Part shown: piece after piece, positions 39,304 through 52,782 of the stretch | How the letters are laid out: each line of letters begins with the position of its first letter | Numbering within the stretch: the first letter of the stretch is position 1 | Assembly: GCF_020379485.1 (NCBI RefSeq) | Contig: NC_063451.1 | Coordinates: forward strand, 25,650,630 to 25,714,629 | DNA from: Brassica napus | Lineage: Eukaryota > Streptophyta > Magnoliopsida > Brassicales > Brassicaceae | Direction of reading: 5' to 3' | Length of the DNA stretch: 64,000 bases | Program-made: the position numbers and the translations under genes | The notes under the pieces: model-generated | The model's database searches: none | Told to the model about the DNA's origin: nothing | What the model saw: only the letters and a program-made list of their open reading frames with translations

Positions 39304-41930
39304 CTACTCCACAACTTCAATAAGGGTGGGCTCGTAGTCTGCGGGAGCCACAAATCCATGGAGGTTCATCACGGTAGCAGCTACATTGGCAAGTCCTGGT
39401 ATCTCCAGATCCTTGCGGAACCTCACTCCTTCAGACAGTCCTGGTCCTCCAATGGCAATTGGCACCTGCAACACATTCCAATCAGTATCCACAATGCCAC
39501 ATAAAGTCTATACCAATGTATTAAGTTACTGTAATAACGCAGAACACAGATATGGACTTACTGGTTTGAGAGTGTGGGAGGTAAGAATCTGAAGCTTCCC
39601 TTCTTTATCCAAAGCAGGCTTTCCAGCCTTATCCCTCTTAACCATGTCCTCTGCGTTTCCGTGATCAGCAGTCACAACGTAAATGCCTTTCACTTGTTCA
39701 ATTGCATCTAGGATCATCTGCAAAAACCAAACCAGGCCCAACACCATTAGCGGACTGAGTCACTCAACCAATATCATCAAGACTCTTCAATGCACTTTTA
39801 AGAAAAAAAGAAAATTAGTACCTTCACAGCAACATCTGCAGCCTCGCAAGCAACAACCGTTGCATCAATGTCACCTGTATGTCCAACCATATCACTGTTT
39901 GGCAAGTTAACTCGCACCTGATCAAACTTGCCACTTAGAATCGCGTCCCTCGCCTTCTCAGCAATCTCCAATGCCTTCATCTTTGGCTTGACATTGAATG
40001 AGATTCCACTGTCACTTGGGATTTCAACATACTGCTCCAGTTTCTCGTTGAAATATCCTGATCGGTTTCCATTCCAGAAGAATGTCACATGCCCAAACTT
40101 GACCGTCTCACTGTTTCACATACATTGACATATACATGTTCAGTTCAAAAAAAAAATGCAAGCTAGATCATAGCATGATATAGACCACTAATGAGCAAAA
40201 CAACTACAATATAAAAGAAGAAAGAAGTTTAAGAACCTGCAAGCAAAAGTACTGACGCCATTGTGAGTCAAATATTCACCAGAGGTTCTATCAATCTCCG
40301 GGGGAGAAACAAGGTAACGGCTCGGAAGCTTTAGCTCTCCATCATACTCAAGCATACCAGCGTAACGGATCTTTGGGAACCTCACGCGGTCAAACTTGTC
40401 AAAGTCCTCGTACTCAAGCGCCTTGGCGTGCATAACCATACGGTCAGCCCTGAAGTTGAACGTGACAACTGCATCACCGTCCACGATAGGACCAACGGCT
40501 TTCCCTGCGTCGTCAACAATCACAAACGGAGGGAGGTACTGGTCGTTAGCGCCAGGCTCCTTCCTCAGAGTCTTGACAGCTTCAACAGCGTTTTTGAACT
40601 TGTGGGGAGCTTCTCCAAGCACCTGAGCGTCCCAGCCACGCTTCACAACACCCCAATCGTTCTCGTACCGGTCCAGAGTCACGTACATACGACCTCCACC
40701 AGAGGCAATCTGAGCATCCACACCGTTCTCGCGCAACTTAGCGAGGTCGGCTTCGAGAATCTCCACGAATCCGACACTTGAACCATCCAAAACATCACGA
40801 CCATCAGTAAGAATATGGACACGGATTCTCTTAGCACCACGTTCAGCGGAACCCTTGATCAGCAACTACACAAGAAACACAACAAAATGTCTAATCAACA
40901 ACAATCAGACAGAAGTTAAACATGTAGAGTGTTGAAGAAAAAGATCAATACTTGGAGCTGGTCGAGACGAGAGTGGACTCCACCGTCACTGAGAAGTCCA
41001 ACGAAGTGCAAAGTGTTCTTCTCGAAAGACTCAGAGACATATTTGAAGCCTTCACCGTCGAAGATTTTGCCGGAAGCGAGAGCAATGTCGCAAAGCTTAG
41101 CACCTTGAGCGAAGATACGACCAGCTCCGAGAGCATTGTGACCGACCTCACTGTTTCCCATATCGTCTTCACTAGGGAGTCCAACAGCAGTTCCATGAGC
41201 TTTGATCAACGTCCATGTATCAGGACGTCCCTGTAAAGAAGGTGAAGATTAGTATAGTTCGACGGAATAATAAAACCCTAAACCCTGACGCAAGAAATAA
41301 AAATCCAATTTTTTTTTATAATTGAGGTTTAACTGAAATAAATTAATAATTAAATCCTCTATATACCATAAATTCACAAAATAAATAACCAAATTTTCAT
41401 GTGATAAAAATCAGTAAATGTAAGAAATTAAACCCTTTCAAAAAAAAAAGAAACCAATCACCAAATTATTTTAAATAAATAAGTATTTTAAAACAAATAT
41501 ATAATAATACAAACCAACTGATTATTTAACTAATTAAAATAATAATCTACTGAATATCAAACAGAAACTAAACCGAAAATCAATTTTTTTTGTTTCGGTT
41601 CAGCCGGTTCGAAGAAAAATTCCAGACCTAGTTAGACTGTTTGTTACAATAGCTCTGACTTATGTACAGACTTTTCATAACCGGTATAGTCAAACCACGG
41701 TTTATATTAAACCGGACATACAACTTGATTAACTCTAATAACCTATAAGAGTAGGATAATAAGGTACATACGTTTTTAAGAGAATCCATGGTGGGAGTAG
41801 GAGCGGTGTGGATGCAGTTGTACTCATCAGGGGCAGATTCACCCCAGCCATCTAAGACGATCAAGGCGATGGTTTTGCCCTTGGGGAGCTTGGGGTGGTC
41901 ATCTAGTTTCCAGGCGGAGTTGGTAGCCAT
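39304..41930 (-). CDS. 2,3-bisphosphoglycerate-independent phosphoglycerate mutase
   Basis: Six exons: 41772-41930, 40952-41230, 40237-40865, 39822-40110, 39562-39717 and 39304-39465, 1674 nt, 557 residues. It interconverts 3- and 2-phosphoglycerate in cytosolic glycolysis using two Mn ions and a phosphoserine intermediate. Alkaline-phosphatase-fold motifs are all there: first metal Asp in IVLDGWG (residue 27), nucleophile Ser80 in [15 protein letters not shown], substrate residues in [10 protein letters not shown] and [22 protein letters not shown], the metal motif [12 protein letters not shown], and TSHTLKPVP. No transit peptide. Length equals that of Arabidopsis iPGAM1 (At1g09780) as I recall it. 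Intron 1 (541 bp) is AT-rich. Confidence 0.96.
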
Positions 41931-42848
41931 AGCTGAGGTTTTGAGATGCGATCGAAAAAAAGCTGTTCAGACAGATCTGAGAGAGAGAAGTGAGTTTGGT
42001 GAGGACCAAGGGGCGGCTTTTAATAAGAGTCAAGTTTGGAGATGGGCCCACGTAATGACTAATGGGCCACTTGTATTTCACGCAAATATAATATTTAGAG
42101 GCTCCGAATATTCTTTTGTTTTCCTTTTTTGTTTGTTTCTCTTGTGACTATGGATCTTTTGTAAAGATACTCTTATATTATACTAATACTTACCATTTTG
42201 TTCTTTTCTTCTATATATTTTTAGGAAAAATATATCGTCAAATTTGTAATATAGTGTGAAAAGAATAAGGAAAAAGACTTTCTGAAAACGTCTGTTGATT
42301 GGCCTATTGTTCTTACTGCCATTTCTTTTATTTTTTCTTAATGGAAGTAAAACAATACTTTCATTTCTTCAGTCCTATTTTTTAATCGTATTATGGAAAA
42401 TATTGCCTTGTTACTTACTTCAAGTATTTAATAGTCCTAGTATATGAAATATTGGCTTATTTCCATTACACAATTTTTACTTCCATCTTTTCTTTTATTA
42501 TAGTGAAGCATTAAGGAATACAGTTCAGGAATTTTACCATATCGTAAAAAAAAATATGGGAATTTAAAACAATATAAACATAATTTTTCAACGGTTTTCT
42601 TCTATGCTATAATAAACATCTGACTTCTTATAACGATTCTTGAATATATACTATTTTTATTAAACTGGCCGGACAAGCGTTGATCATCCTGATCCAGTTA
42701 GTGTGACCATGATGTCTGAATATTTTTATTTCTAGACTGATAAACAGAAGGCATTGATCATGCTAAATTCATCTTTCTTTATCAATTTATTAAGGCATTG
42801 TCCATGAAAAGGCCTTAAGCAGTGCAGGTTCAAATGAAAACGTTACAC
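41931..42848. other. iPGAM promoter and COBL6 downstream region
   Basis: TGGGCCCACG (about 42044) and TGGGCCAC (about 42063) lie 110-140 bp upstream of the iPGAM ATG. The remainder (42150-42840) is AT-rich with no supported gene. Confidence 0.5.
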
Positions 42849-45507
42849 TCAAACAAGTAAAAGGAGAAAACAGAATACGAATGAAACAAAGCTAGAAACA
42901 CCGGAGGAAGAAGAAGCAGAGTTGGGGAGCCTCGGATAATCATCAGGAGAAGGCATAACACATTCATCTCCATTGAACAAGATCCTCCTTGGAAAAGCCC
43001 AACCGTTTTTGAAAGTGAAATTCCCTATATCCTTCCCTAGCAATATCTCTGTTTGCACATTTCCAAGCTCTCCTGCTTGCAGCAAAACATCATTGTAAAA
43101 CTTGAGTCCCCAAAACATCCCTGTGTCATCTGAAACCACACCAACAAAAGTTAAACACTTAGAAGATGTAATAATTTGAATGAAATAAATAAAAAAATTA
43201 CTTACTGATGCTTTTGTGAAGAGGTGTCATGGGTTTGTAGTTAAAGCTGAAGACTTGTGTAACGTTATTCAAGTTTGGATGAAGCACCACTAAGTTCCAG
43301 TCAGAGTAATTCCTCATCGTGTTGAGGTTCGTTGCTGTGATCTTAACCCTCCAATACTTTTTGTAGTTCACTTTGACATGCCAGTGTATGTGGATGGGAC
43401 ACATATGATTCGTACACTGCACCACAGGAGATACTTCCACATGTGGATCATGTTTCTGTTCCAAAAGTGACGGCACCACACCAGGCCTGAACAAGCCAGC
43501 AAGGAAAAAAAAACCTCAGGGCTATGTCTTAGGACACAAGGCATAACAAAAAAAAAACATTGATGAAGAGTTAATAATTACTTGACGCAATTGGAACTCG
43601 AGCAGCCGCAGCTACATGTAGGGCAAGGAACAATGTTTTGGTAGTAGAAAGCAGAGAGTGAAACGCAGCATTTTGGTGATTGTGATGACTTAGTCTGAGA
43701 GTACACGCACTCTGCCTCCCATGTTGCTGCTCTCAACATCAACACACAATACCAAAAATGTATGTCCAGTGAATTAAACGGGTACATACATTTTAACAGA
43801 CAACACTTAAAAATGTATGAGTAATTTTATTATAAACGGATATATTTTTATTTAGCGGGCATGCTAATTAAATAAACATCCCCGCTAAATAAACCAGACT
43901 AAATTGACCAACCTTATATAAGTCCGCTTATTTTCACATATGATAAATGGACCACGGACCATACTTTTATACGAGGTTTGTTATGTTTGTGGGCGTTAAA
44001 CCCATTTTAACATCTCTAGTCAAGTCCATAGAAAATAGCAAGAATGTTTTTTTTTAAATAGCAAGAATGTTTCAGCAAGAAGATGGATTTCTTTACCTAG
44101 AGCTTGTGTTTTGCGTCGACCCTTATCAGTACTATACTTACTAGGGTCCACGGACGTGGCATTGCTGCAGGTATAACCAGGGACACCTATATCAAAATCA
44201 CAAGGCATAGTGAACTCTCCAGGGTCGTCAGGAAAGTTTCCGATGGTCATGTGGAAAGCAGAGACATGGTTGATGCGGTCCTGAGACATAGAAGTCAAGA
44301 CACCTCCACGGCAGCAATTAGAGACTTGCATGTTGAAAGGAGCTCCGGGAAGAAGGTCGACGATGGTCGGTCGCCTGAGACAGCAGTGAGGGAGTGTTTC
44401 ACTGGAGGCAAAGGCTGAGCAGTTGCCTTGCTCCGTCGTCTCAGCTCCTCTCATGTCCCATATCACTGTTTTGTTTACCCAATGCCAACTCAGCTTCCAT
44501 CCTGGCTTCTCCACGTGGCGATACTCTTGCTTGTTCTCTATTTTTACTAGTACCTGTAACATTTTTGATTTTCCAAGCATTTGGTATATAGAATATATAT
44601 AATCAGATGTCATGATCGATAGAATATTAGAAAAACTCATTTTATGAGAAAAGTTATACTTATATATCAAAACTAATATGAATAAGTATTCAACAAGGAC
44701 TATATTAATGATTTCGAAAAACAACTTAGCGGAATGTGCCGGGTTTACTGGGTGGGCGAAGGTAGGTCTGTAATAGTTTGAATTTGATTATTTTGTTCAA
44801 AAGCTTAAGCGTATCTGATTCCTGAATTTTTTCGGACAGATTTTATATATAAATGGTAGTTCATTAAAAAAAGGACTATATTACTACATAATCAGACTTT
44901 ACAAAAACGTCAAGAAAACCGCACAAAAAAATCAGATGTTCTTAATCTTCTGATCGATCGAATACTAATAATAATAATATCATTTAATGAGAAAAGTTAT
45001 ACATCATAACTAATTTGGAACTACCCAACAAAGGCTATATTACTACATAATCAGACTACAAAACTCCAAGAGAACCAAAAAGTAATAATAATCAGATTTG
45101 CAAGTTTAACGATAAGACTGTTGACAAAATCAATTTACTTGAGATAGAATGGAGAAACAAACGTTTGAGTTAACTTCTTCGATCTCAAGCTGAAGATTCG
45201 GACACTATTTTTACCAAATAATAATCATTATTTATACAAAACAAATTCAGCAAAAACTATGCAGAGGAAATAACAAGAAAGAAGAAAAGTTACTGTGTGA
45301 TGGCCAGGTGAAGAATGAAGAAGATCCCATTTGATGATCATTTCACCACATGGATCCAAGGGGTCGAACCCATCTGCAACCATTTAATACTAATCATACT
45401 GAGAAAACTCAAATCAAATGTTATATTTTAATAAGAATAAAAGACTTACGTGTGGATGGTGAGATTGTGAAGAGGATGGTAGTGATGGCAAACAAAAGCT
45501 TTAGCAT
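42849..45507 (-). CDS. COBL6: COBRA-like GPI-anchored protein (COBL6-type)
   Basis: Six exons: 45450-45507, 45294-45373, 44097-44553, 43582-43726, 43206-43486 and 42849-43129, 1302 nt, 433 residues. COBRA-like proteins are extracellular, GPI-anchored and influence cellulose deposition. Visible: signal peptide MLKLLFAITTILFTISPS, mature start HGFDPLDPCGEMIIKWDLL, the carbohydrate-binding-like N-terminal domain (GWKLSWHWVNKTVIWDMRGA), the Cys-rich CCVS region (PKCCVSLSAFYYQNIVPCPT, CSCGC), HIHWHVKVNYKKYWRVKI, and the C-terminal Ser-rich omega site with hydrophobic tail (SSSSGVSSFVSFVFCFLLLL). Many N-glycosylation sequons. It falls between iPGAM and PUR2 as At1g09790 does. Confidence 0.92.
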
Positions 45508-47635
45508 TGCACTCAAATGTGTTTGTATTACAAATGATGAACAAACGAAAAAAGAGAAGAAACAAGTTTTATTTTCTAAGAGAAAGAGAGAGAGATAGAT
45601 AGAAATCTCAAGAGTTAAGTGTGACAACTCGTGTTTCCATGTTGAAGAGAGAAAGATGATTAAAGCAAAGAAGTGGTTCAGTGACTGTCAGTGCTTGAAC
45701 AAAGAGTTTTGAATTTGTGACACTCTTTACTGTTTTCTTTCTATATTTGGTTTTTACATACTTTTATTTTTATCTAGCTATTAGCTGTAAACTAAACTCG
45801 GTTTGCCTTACTTGTACAAAAACCAATGGTGTACTTGGGTGGCAGCTATTATTTCTATATAAGTGTGAGAGAGATTATACAATGCTTCACGTTCTCTTCT
45901 TCCTGAAATGTTATATTACTTTACGTTTAAGTTTTTATTTTCTGTAAATCGTATGGTCATGGATTAATCTAGAAACAAGAGTTTCTTATCTCTATGATGG
46001 CATTGGTTATACTACTTGTCAGTAATTGATAGATAAACCAATCTGTAAATTACAATTATAAGCCTCAAATTATTCACATACAATTAAAAATGTTGACTAA
46101 GGGGGCAAATCAAAGATGAGATTTGTGATTAGAGAAGAATGTGTCAGAAAGAGATGCGTTTTCATGAGTGTCAAACATCGGAAAAGCTCTTTTCACGCGC
46201 TCTTTGGACATCTCGGTTCTTTGTTTTGCATGCACTTGCATAGCATCAGTACCATTATAAAAACAACCTCACTTTCTATGTGATAGTTTTCTTCATCATG
46301 TTACACTTCATAAAAGTATATGGAAATTCTTGTTCCGTGATGTTATCAACCAAATAGTTTCGATTTAAATATGCGTGACATGGAATCCAATATGATAAAC
46401 TTTCAAACTGCATGACTCATGATGATATTCATATTATTAGTTCTTTTTTGAAAAAAATATTCATATTATTAGTTTTTTTGGAAACTTCAAAGTTTTGTTG
46501 GATAGGGTTCTTAAATGGTAATAAGAACTAGTGAGTGGTGACTATACATACACATAATTTTGTGAATGTGTGGTTTATACTTGTTTCCATGGAAAGCAAA
46601 ACCTTTAACATGGGAGTTATTCCCCTAAATAATTAAGCTTAAAAGTATTATGTTTTCTTATAAAGAAGACGGTTTTTATTTTATTGATTTTATCTTGGTA
46701 TGCTATATATTTAAGGCTCAAATTGCTTGTCGTACAAATAAAGCGAATTTAGTTGTTGCACTTTTTCTTTAATAAAAATAACTTTAGGTTGCAGACGGGA
46801 AAGAAACAAGAACGTTTGCATTATCATTGAGCTAAATTTCAATAAATATTACTGACATAGAGCTCGTAACGTAGATGAATCACATATATATCTTCATGCA
46901 ATGCAGGTAGTACATACAAAAGTATTGAGCTAATGAGTTAACAACTAAAATGCGTTTATTATTAGTATGCATCATTGTTTCCTGAATTATGATTACTGTG
47001 AGTTACCATGATAATCAATTCACCGGACTTAAGGGTAAACATTTTCTAAAGCAGCCAATAGGCTCTCTTTGTTGTACTTTATGATGACACGAAGGCCCCA
47101 TCCTCAATTTTTATAGTTGAATTTTTTGGTTTGCCGTTGATAAGATATAGTAAAGCAGACAGCGAATATGTATTCAACAAATTGTGAGTATTTCAATTAG
47201 AAAAAGAGAGACAATTCATGAGAAAGAAGGAAAGAAACATATATAAAAGCTTTTTCTTTGCATTATTTTGTGCTTTATGCTCCCCAACTACACCAACTCA
47301 TTATATAACTCTTTGTTAAATTCATCATTTTTATACTTTAAAGGCACATAATTAATAGATAATTTCGCTTTTATAACTGTATATATATTAGACACAGCCA
47401 TAACGACACAAAAGAGTGTGTTTTGTTGCTTCTTTTAACTTAATCTAGAGTTGTGAGTTTGCTCTTGTGGTAGTTTCCTTTGATCTGTTTCATTTTATTT
47501 GTGTTATTGACAAAAAATTAGAGGAAGAGGAGAGTTTGAAGGTGTTCATATCTTTGAGCTAAATTCTCCACACCAAGAGAATAATCGACTTCTAAACCAC
47601 AAAAAAGCTCAAAGCTCGCATGCAACAAGGAGAAA
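45508..47635. promoter_or_regulatory. Divergent intergenic region COBL6 / membrane-protein gene
   Basis: 2.1 kb of AT-rich DNA with no supported gene. It must contain the promoters of both flanking, divergently transcribed genes. A near-repeat of ATATTCATATTATTAGTT occurs at about 46425 and 46459. The plus-strand gene's leader begins roughly at 47440-47560. Confidence 0.45.
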
Positions 47636-48412
47636 ATGAACGAGTCAAGTTCGTGGAGTATCTACAGTGCCAGAGATGGAGAGAGTGAAGGGCCATGGAG
47701 ATCTTCTACGTCGATGAGTGCGATCTCCTTTGGATTCGTAGCTACGGCGATACTCGTCTCCATGTTCTTGATAATGGCCATCTTCGAGCATCTCTTCAGG
47801 CCTGAGAATTCTAGTTTTGATTCACCACATCGGATCAGACAACGGCAGAACCAGAGCATAGATGGGTCCGGTCAGTTCCAGAAACTTGCTATTCAAGCAT
47901 CCATGGTAAGCAAACCAAAAAAACAAAAAGTTGTTTTAGCATTTCTCAAAAGAATTTTTGTCTTTTTTTTATAAAGCCAAAGCGCATTAACTTGCCACCG
48001 TTAGTATTAGTTCTTCTTTATCTTTTTTAAAAATAAAATAAAATTCTTTTCCGTGCAAAAAACTTTGGAAATTAAACATTTTTCAAAATAAAATAGATTG
48101 TAAAGTGAAAAGCAAGGCTCAAGTTGAACCTTTATTCTTTGTTTTCTTGCAGAATAAGCAGGAGTTAACCAATTGTGTATCATAATAACGATTAACGAGT
48201 ATCTACTATCTATTGTTATGTGCTAAAGTTTTGACATTAACTATAAGGAATATGACGTGGTATAGGTTCCGGTGAACATGGCGGCGGATGTATCGATCGT
48301 GATGCCGGGAAAGAATCTGCCGTCGCACATAGCTTTGCCGGCTCCTTTACCTTGTGGAAGAGAAGGCAAGCATTCGTTGGCCTCACCACCTCTAGCATCT
48401 CTGCTAGTATAA
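47636..48412 (+). CDS. Small plant-specific membrane protein, unknown function
   Basis: Two exons (47636-47905, 48266-48412) give 138 residues. After a Ser-rich N-terminus there is one transmembrane helix (FGFVATAILVSMFLIMAIFE, about residues 32-51), then a basic cytosolic-type segment (RIRQRQNQS). The C-terminal part encoded by exon 2, VPVNMAADVSIVMPGKNLPS then HIALPAPLPCGREG, is a conserved block in a family of short plant proteins of unknown function. Splice junction is in phase 0 (ATG|GTTCCG). It corresponds in position to what I recall as At1g09812. Confidence 0.75.
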
Positions 48413-49140
48413 CTCGTTTTTTTTCTGACTCATTTAGTGGATTAGTGTTAAACCATGTTGATATAAATTAAAATGCATTAAAGGACAAACAAGAGATTGA
48501 TCAACCAATGGAAGTTCGATATTTTTTTTTTGTTCTTTAGCTACATGCTTACGTTATCAATGTATAATTCGTTGTATAGTTAAATAACTTAACTAATATT
48601 TTGTTCATTCGTTTTTTGTTGTCATACGGCTATATAAATTAATCACTTTTCGCCAAAAAAAACTGTCTAATCCAATTTTCAAAGAAATTTTAGATATCGA
48701 GGAGAGGAGAAGCTGATGTAAAAATCTTATTCTGTTAATAAAATTTTGATTGGATTGAAAAAAGAAGAAGGAAAAACTCCAAAATGTATATATTTTTACA
48801 AAATTAAATTATCGTAGAGATTTTAAAGGCAAGGCCTAAAATATCAAAGCTTCAGTTATGTCTATAATCTCATTGTTGCATGGATGCTACAAAGTAATGT
48901 TACAAGAACTTTCTTATAGTTTGCAAATGAAATCTAAAACTTCATATAGCATCTTTGGCATTTGCTTCAGTACTTATAATGAGCACATATTTTTCCATGA
49001 GGATGAGTATGTTGACCTCAGGAAGCAGTGTGGAGCCAATCATGTGAATAACAAGCTCACATGGCAGGGCACTATAGCGAGTCTTTATTGTTATGGTTTA
49101 TTCGTTTACAAAGCGCCATTACAAACAAAACTGTTTCTCT
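48413..49140. other. Convergent 3' region
   Basis: 3' ends of the membrane-protein gene and PUR2. A 113-residue plus-strand open frame (48858-49199) overlaps the PUR2 3' end and has no recognisable domain, so I do not call it. Confidence 0.45.
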
Positions 49141-51351
49141 TCAGTCCTTTGAAGCTACTTGTTTCTGTAGAAGCGCTCTCCAACCAATATCACTCCTAAA
49201 GAAACCTCCAGGCCAGTTGATCTGTCCCACCGCCGTATACGCTCTTTCTCGCGCCTCTTCCAAGTCTCTACCCTTCGCCGTGACCCCAAGAACACGTCCC
49301 CCACTCGCCACAACGTTCCCTTCTGAATCAAGACCCGTTCCCGCATGGAAAACCTTCACTCCTGGAGCAACCCTCTCAGCTTCCTCAAGGTTTCCGATGA
49401 TCGTTCCTTTCTCGTAAGCACCCGGATAGCCTCTGCTCGCCATTACAACCACCATTGCTGAATCTCTAGACCAGTCCAGCGACACACCCTTTAGCTCTCC
49501 TCTACAAGCCGCTAGCAAAACTTTAGCTAAGTCGGACTGGACTCTAGACGCATCATCAGTACCTGCGTTTAAACAAGAAGCTTCAAGAGTCGAACCAAGA
49601 AACTAAACCGGTTTAATCTTTTTTCCTCACCTGACATTCTGGATCTCCAAACCGGACATTGAACTCAATCAGCTTAGGCAAACCGGACTTCTTCTCAATC
49701 ATGAGACCAGCAAACAGAACGCCAACGAACTTACATCCTTCTTCAGCCATTCCTTTAACAGTAGGATGGATTATACTCTCCATCACCACATCCTGCACCT
49801 CCTTGGTCAAGACAGGAGCAGGAGAATACGCTCCCATCCCTCCTGTGTTAGGACCGGTATCTCCATCTCCAACCCTCTTGTGGTCCTGAGCAGATTCTAG
49901 AGGAATGGCGTTTTCTCCATCCACAAGCGCAAAGAAGGAAGCTTCTTCTCCCTCAAGAAACTCCTCCACTATCACCTGACACCCTGCAGCACCAAACACG
50001 CCTTTCACCAGCATGGAGTCGACAGATTCGAAAGCCTCCTCTAGCTCCATGGCGACAGTGACTCCTTTCCCAGCTGCTAATCCGTCTGCTTTGATCACGA
50101 TCGGTACTCCTTGTTCTTGAATGTATTCTTTAGCAGCAGTGGCATCAGAAAATGTTTTATACTGCAATCAAATTAAGTTTTCAACTGCATTAAGCTACAT
50201 GAAAATGGAAATCCTTGTGTTAAGTTCAAAGCTACATAACAATAAGCTCAGTGTTCTAAAAATCGGTTTAGACAGCACCTAGGCAGAAAATCAGACCTAA
50301 ACGAAACGATTTTTCTAGGATTTGTTTAAAAATTGGTCTAGGCGTTCAAATAATCGGTCTAGGCGCCTGTATAATCAATAATCCCCTATAAATGGTTTAA
50401 TTGTCGCCTATCGATTTCTTGAACATTGGGTAAGCTGCTAATAAATTACTGTTCTGTAATAACCAACACATAATAGAGTCTGCTACATTTAGTCCTAGGC
50501 TAGATACACAAGACCTAGAGCTGATGTGCTTATTCAAAGCTTAGAACTTTATGGTATCTGAACAAGAACAAAGTTCACTATCCAATCAAAATAAGTTCTT
50601 TTCACAATCATCTAAAGATTTGTGCAAACCTTAGCAGTAGGGATATTGTACTTGTGGCAAAGATTCTTCATAAAGTTCTTGGAGCCTTCCAAAGCAGCAG
50701 CTTGAGAAGAAGGTCCAAAGGTGAGTATATCAGCGCTAACCAGGTCGTTAGCCAAACCGGCAACAAGAGGCACTTCAGGACCAACAACCACCAAACCCAC
50801 ATTATGTTTTTGACAGAAGGAGATGACAGCTGAACTGTCTGTTACGTCGAGGTCAGGTACGCAAGCGGCGTCTCCGGAGCTCGTGATGCCGGGGTTTCCA
50901 GGAGCGCATAGCACAGAGTTGCAGGAAGGAGAGCGTTTCAAGGCGTGACAGAGGGCGTGTTCTCTCCCTCCGCCGCCGATTACAAGAACTATCACTCTCT
51001 CTTCTGCAGTAACTGAAACGAAGTTAGTACACAGAATATTAAGCGAGCAAAAGGGTATTGCTGGAACTTACCAGCGCCGCCGTTACAGCCGGGAGCAACT
51101 GAAATAGAGGGCTCGGACTCTGACGTGGCGCAACGAATCCAAAGTTGGCGGCTTTGGATACGGTTGGAAAGGAAACGAGAGCGAAGGGCCTGATTGGTGG
51201 TCGAGAGCTTGAGAGGAGCAACAGAGGAAGAAGGAGAAGTAGAGGTGGCGAGACGGAGAGAGTTGAGAGATGGTTTTGGGGAGTTGTTATTGTGGGAGAA
51301 GAGATTGAAAGAAGAAGATGAAGGGTGGAGATTAGATGTACACAACGACAT
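49141..51351 (-). CDS. PUR2: Phosphoribosylamine-glycine ligase (GARS, PUR2), plastid
   Basis: Second step of purine synthesis. Exons: 51072-51351, 50630-51012, 49631-50161 and 49141-49536 (last acceptor inferred), 1590 nt, 529 residues. A Ser/Arg-rich N-terminus ([18 protein letters not shown]...) suits a plastid transit peptide. N domain: [36 protein letters not shown]-grasp: [63 protein letters not shown] domain: [14 protein letters not shown] and VFHAGTGL. Oddity: the expected acceptor (exon end 49562) gives VLMMRLE and then a 5-bp duplication (AGTCC twice, about 49532-49543), shifting into a stop at 49527-49529. Using the AG inside the duplication keeps frame ([11 protein letters not shown]) but drops seven residues. 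Function is therefore uncertain. An alternative exon 2 end at 51005 is also in frame. Confidence 0.85.
50235..50425. repeat. Unclassified repeat-like insert in PUR2 intron 3
   Basis: Inside the intron 50162-50629 the motif (A)ATCGGT(T/C)TAG(A/G)C(G) recurs at about 50260, 50332 and 50353, with CCTAGGC and GCGCCTG nearby. It resembles a small dispersed element, but I see no clear TIR or target duplication. Confidence 0.35.
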
Positions 51352-52624
51352 GTTGGAAAGTTGGAACCCAAGTTTGCAAAAGAGATGAAGAGAGACACAG
51401 AAACAGTTAAAGTTGCAGTCTTTGAGAGAGTTTTACTCAGACCAGATTCGCTCAAAAAGGGTTTAACAACTCCCTTCGTTTGTTTTTGTTCGTTTACCTT
51501 TTCCTCAGTGATTTAATTAATTATTTCTTTAGCTTTGGTATTGTCTAAATTTTTTTTTGTATGATTGAATGTAAAATATTTATATATTTGTATATGTATT
51601 TTTAAACACAACAATTTAATAGGAGAGATCTTTCAACAGTCAGTAGTGTTAACTGATAATATATATATATAAATATTTTTTATTTTACATTATAATGTCA
51701 CAGATGGTGATATTAATTTATTATTTACATGTATTTTGTATTTTAAACATTTTTAGTTCTTGGTAACAAATAACTAGGTATTGGATGCTATTTTACGATA
51801 AATCACGTTAATTAAAAATATTTTTAATTCACATATAATATTTTTACGATAAAATGTTTCACATTATTTTAAAATATTTAAAAGTATATCGTATTTGGTT
51901 AGTTAAACTTTTACTATTTTGTAATAGAACTTTTGTTTTTCTATTATGAAGTTTTTTTTATAAAAGGAATATTCGTGTTTTAAATATTTATTAATTGAAA
52001 GATTGACATATTTTCCGGTTATGTGATAGTATATATGAAAATCATATTCTGGTTGTTCATTTTCTATATCCATTTTCCTAATATTTTTTTTAATCTAATA
52101 TAGGACTCAAGAGTCAAAAATATAGATTGTAATCATTGTATTCAAAAGATTTGATATCTTTTTAGTTAATATGATAGTAATAAATTAGGGATACATTAAG
52201 TTAAGTAAGTTTGAATTTCATTATTGATATTATGATTATTTTAAAAATCTAATTAAGATAGAGTGCATCCAAAATTGTAATTAATATGCATAATGTATAT
52301 GTCAAACAATTTCTAATTTACGTAAATTGTAATCAATTTTCAAAAAGTGTGTTATTATAGGAATATTTTGGATAAAGGTAGGCATTCAGGTTTGGTTAGG
52401 GTTTATTTGGGTTTTTTTTTTTTGTTTTCGGGGTTAAAGATTTCACCGCCATTCAGGTATTTATAAACTTTTGTTCGGTTTGGATCCTTGCGGATTTGGT
52501 TTGAATTCGGATATGTCGTTTAGATTATTAAAAAAATTAAATTCACATATACTTTAAATTTCTCAAAATGTAAAAATAAAAATAATATATAACATATAAA
52601 TTCAAAATACCTAACTTAACATAA
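51352..52624. other. PUR2 promoter and AT-rich intergenic DNA
   Basis: 51352-51540 contains the PUR2 leader and proximal promoter. From 51540 to 52624 the sequence is very AT-rich with no supported gene. Confidence 0.5.
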
Positions 52625-52782
52625 AAATTAGTTGGGGAAATTTTACTTATAGACTTTATTTGATACCATTATTCAACTTTACCACCAACCAAAGATATTT
52701 TCATAAATACCACATTCATTAATGTGTAAAAGACTAAATTACCCTAACCTAATCTTTTTCTCCATTGCGTTTTTTCTTTCTC

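Noticed and set aside
48858..49199. 113-residue plus-strand frame next to PUR2
   Set aside because: Overlaps PUR2 coding sequence antisense, with no domain or splice support.
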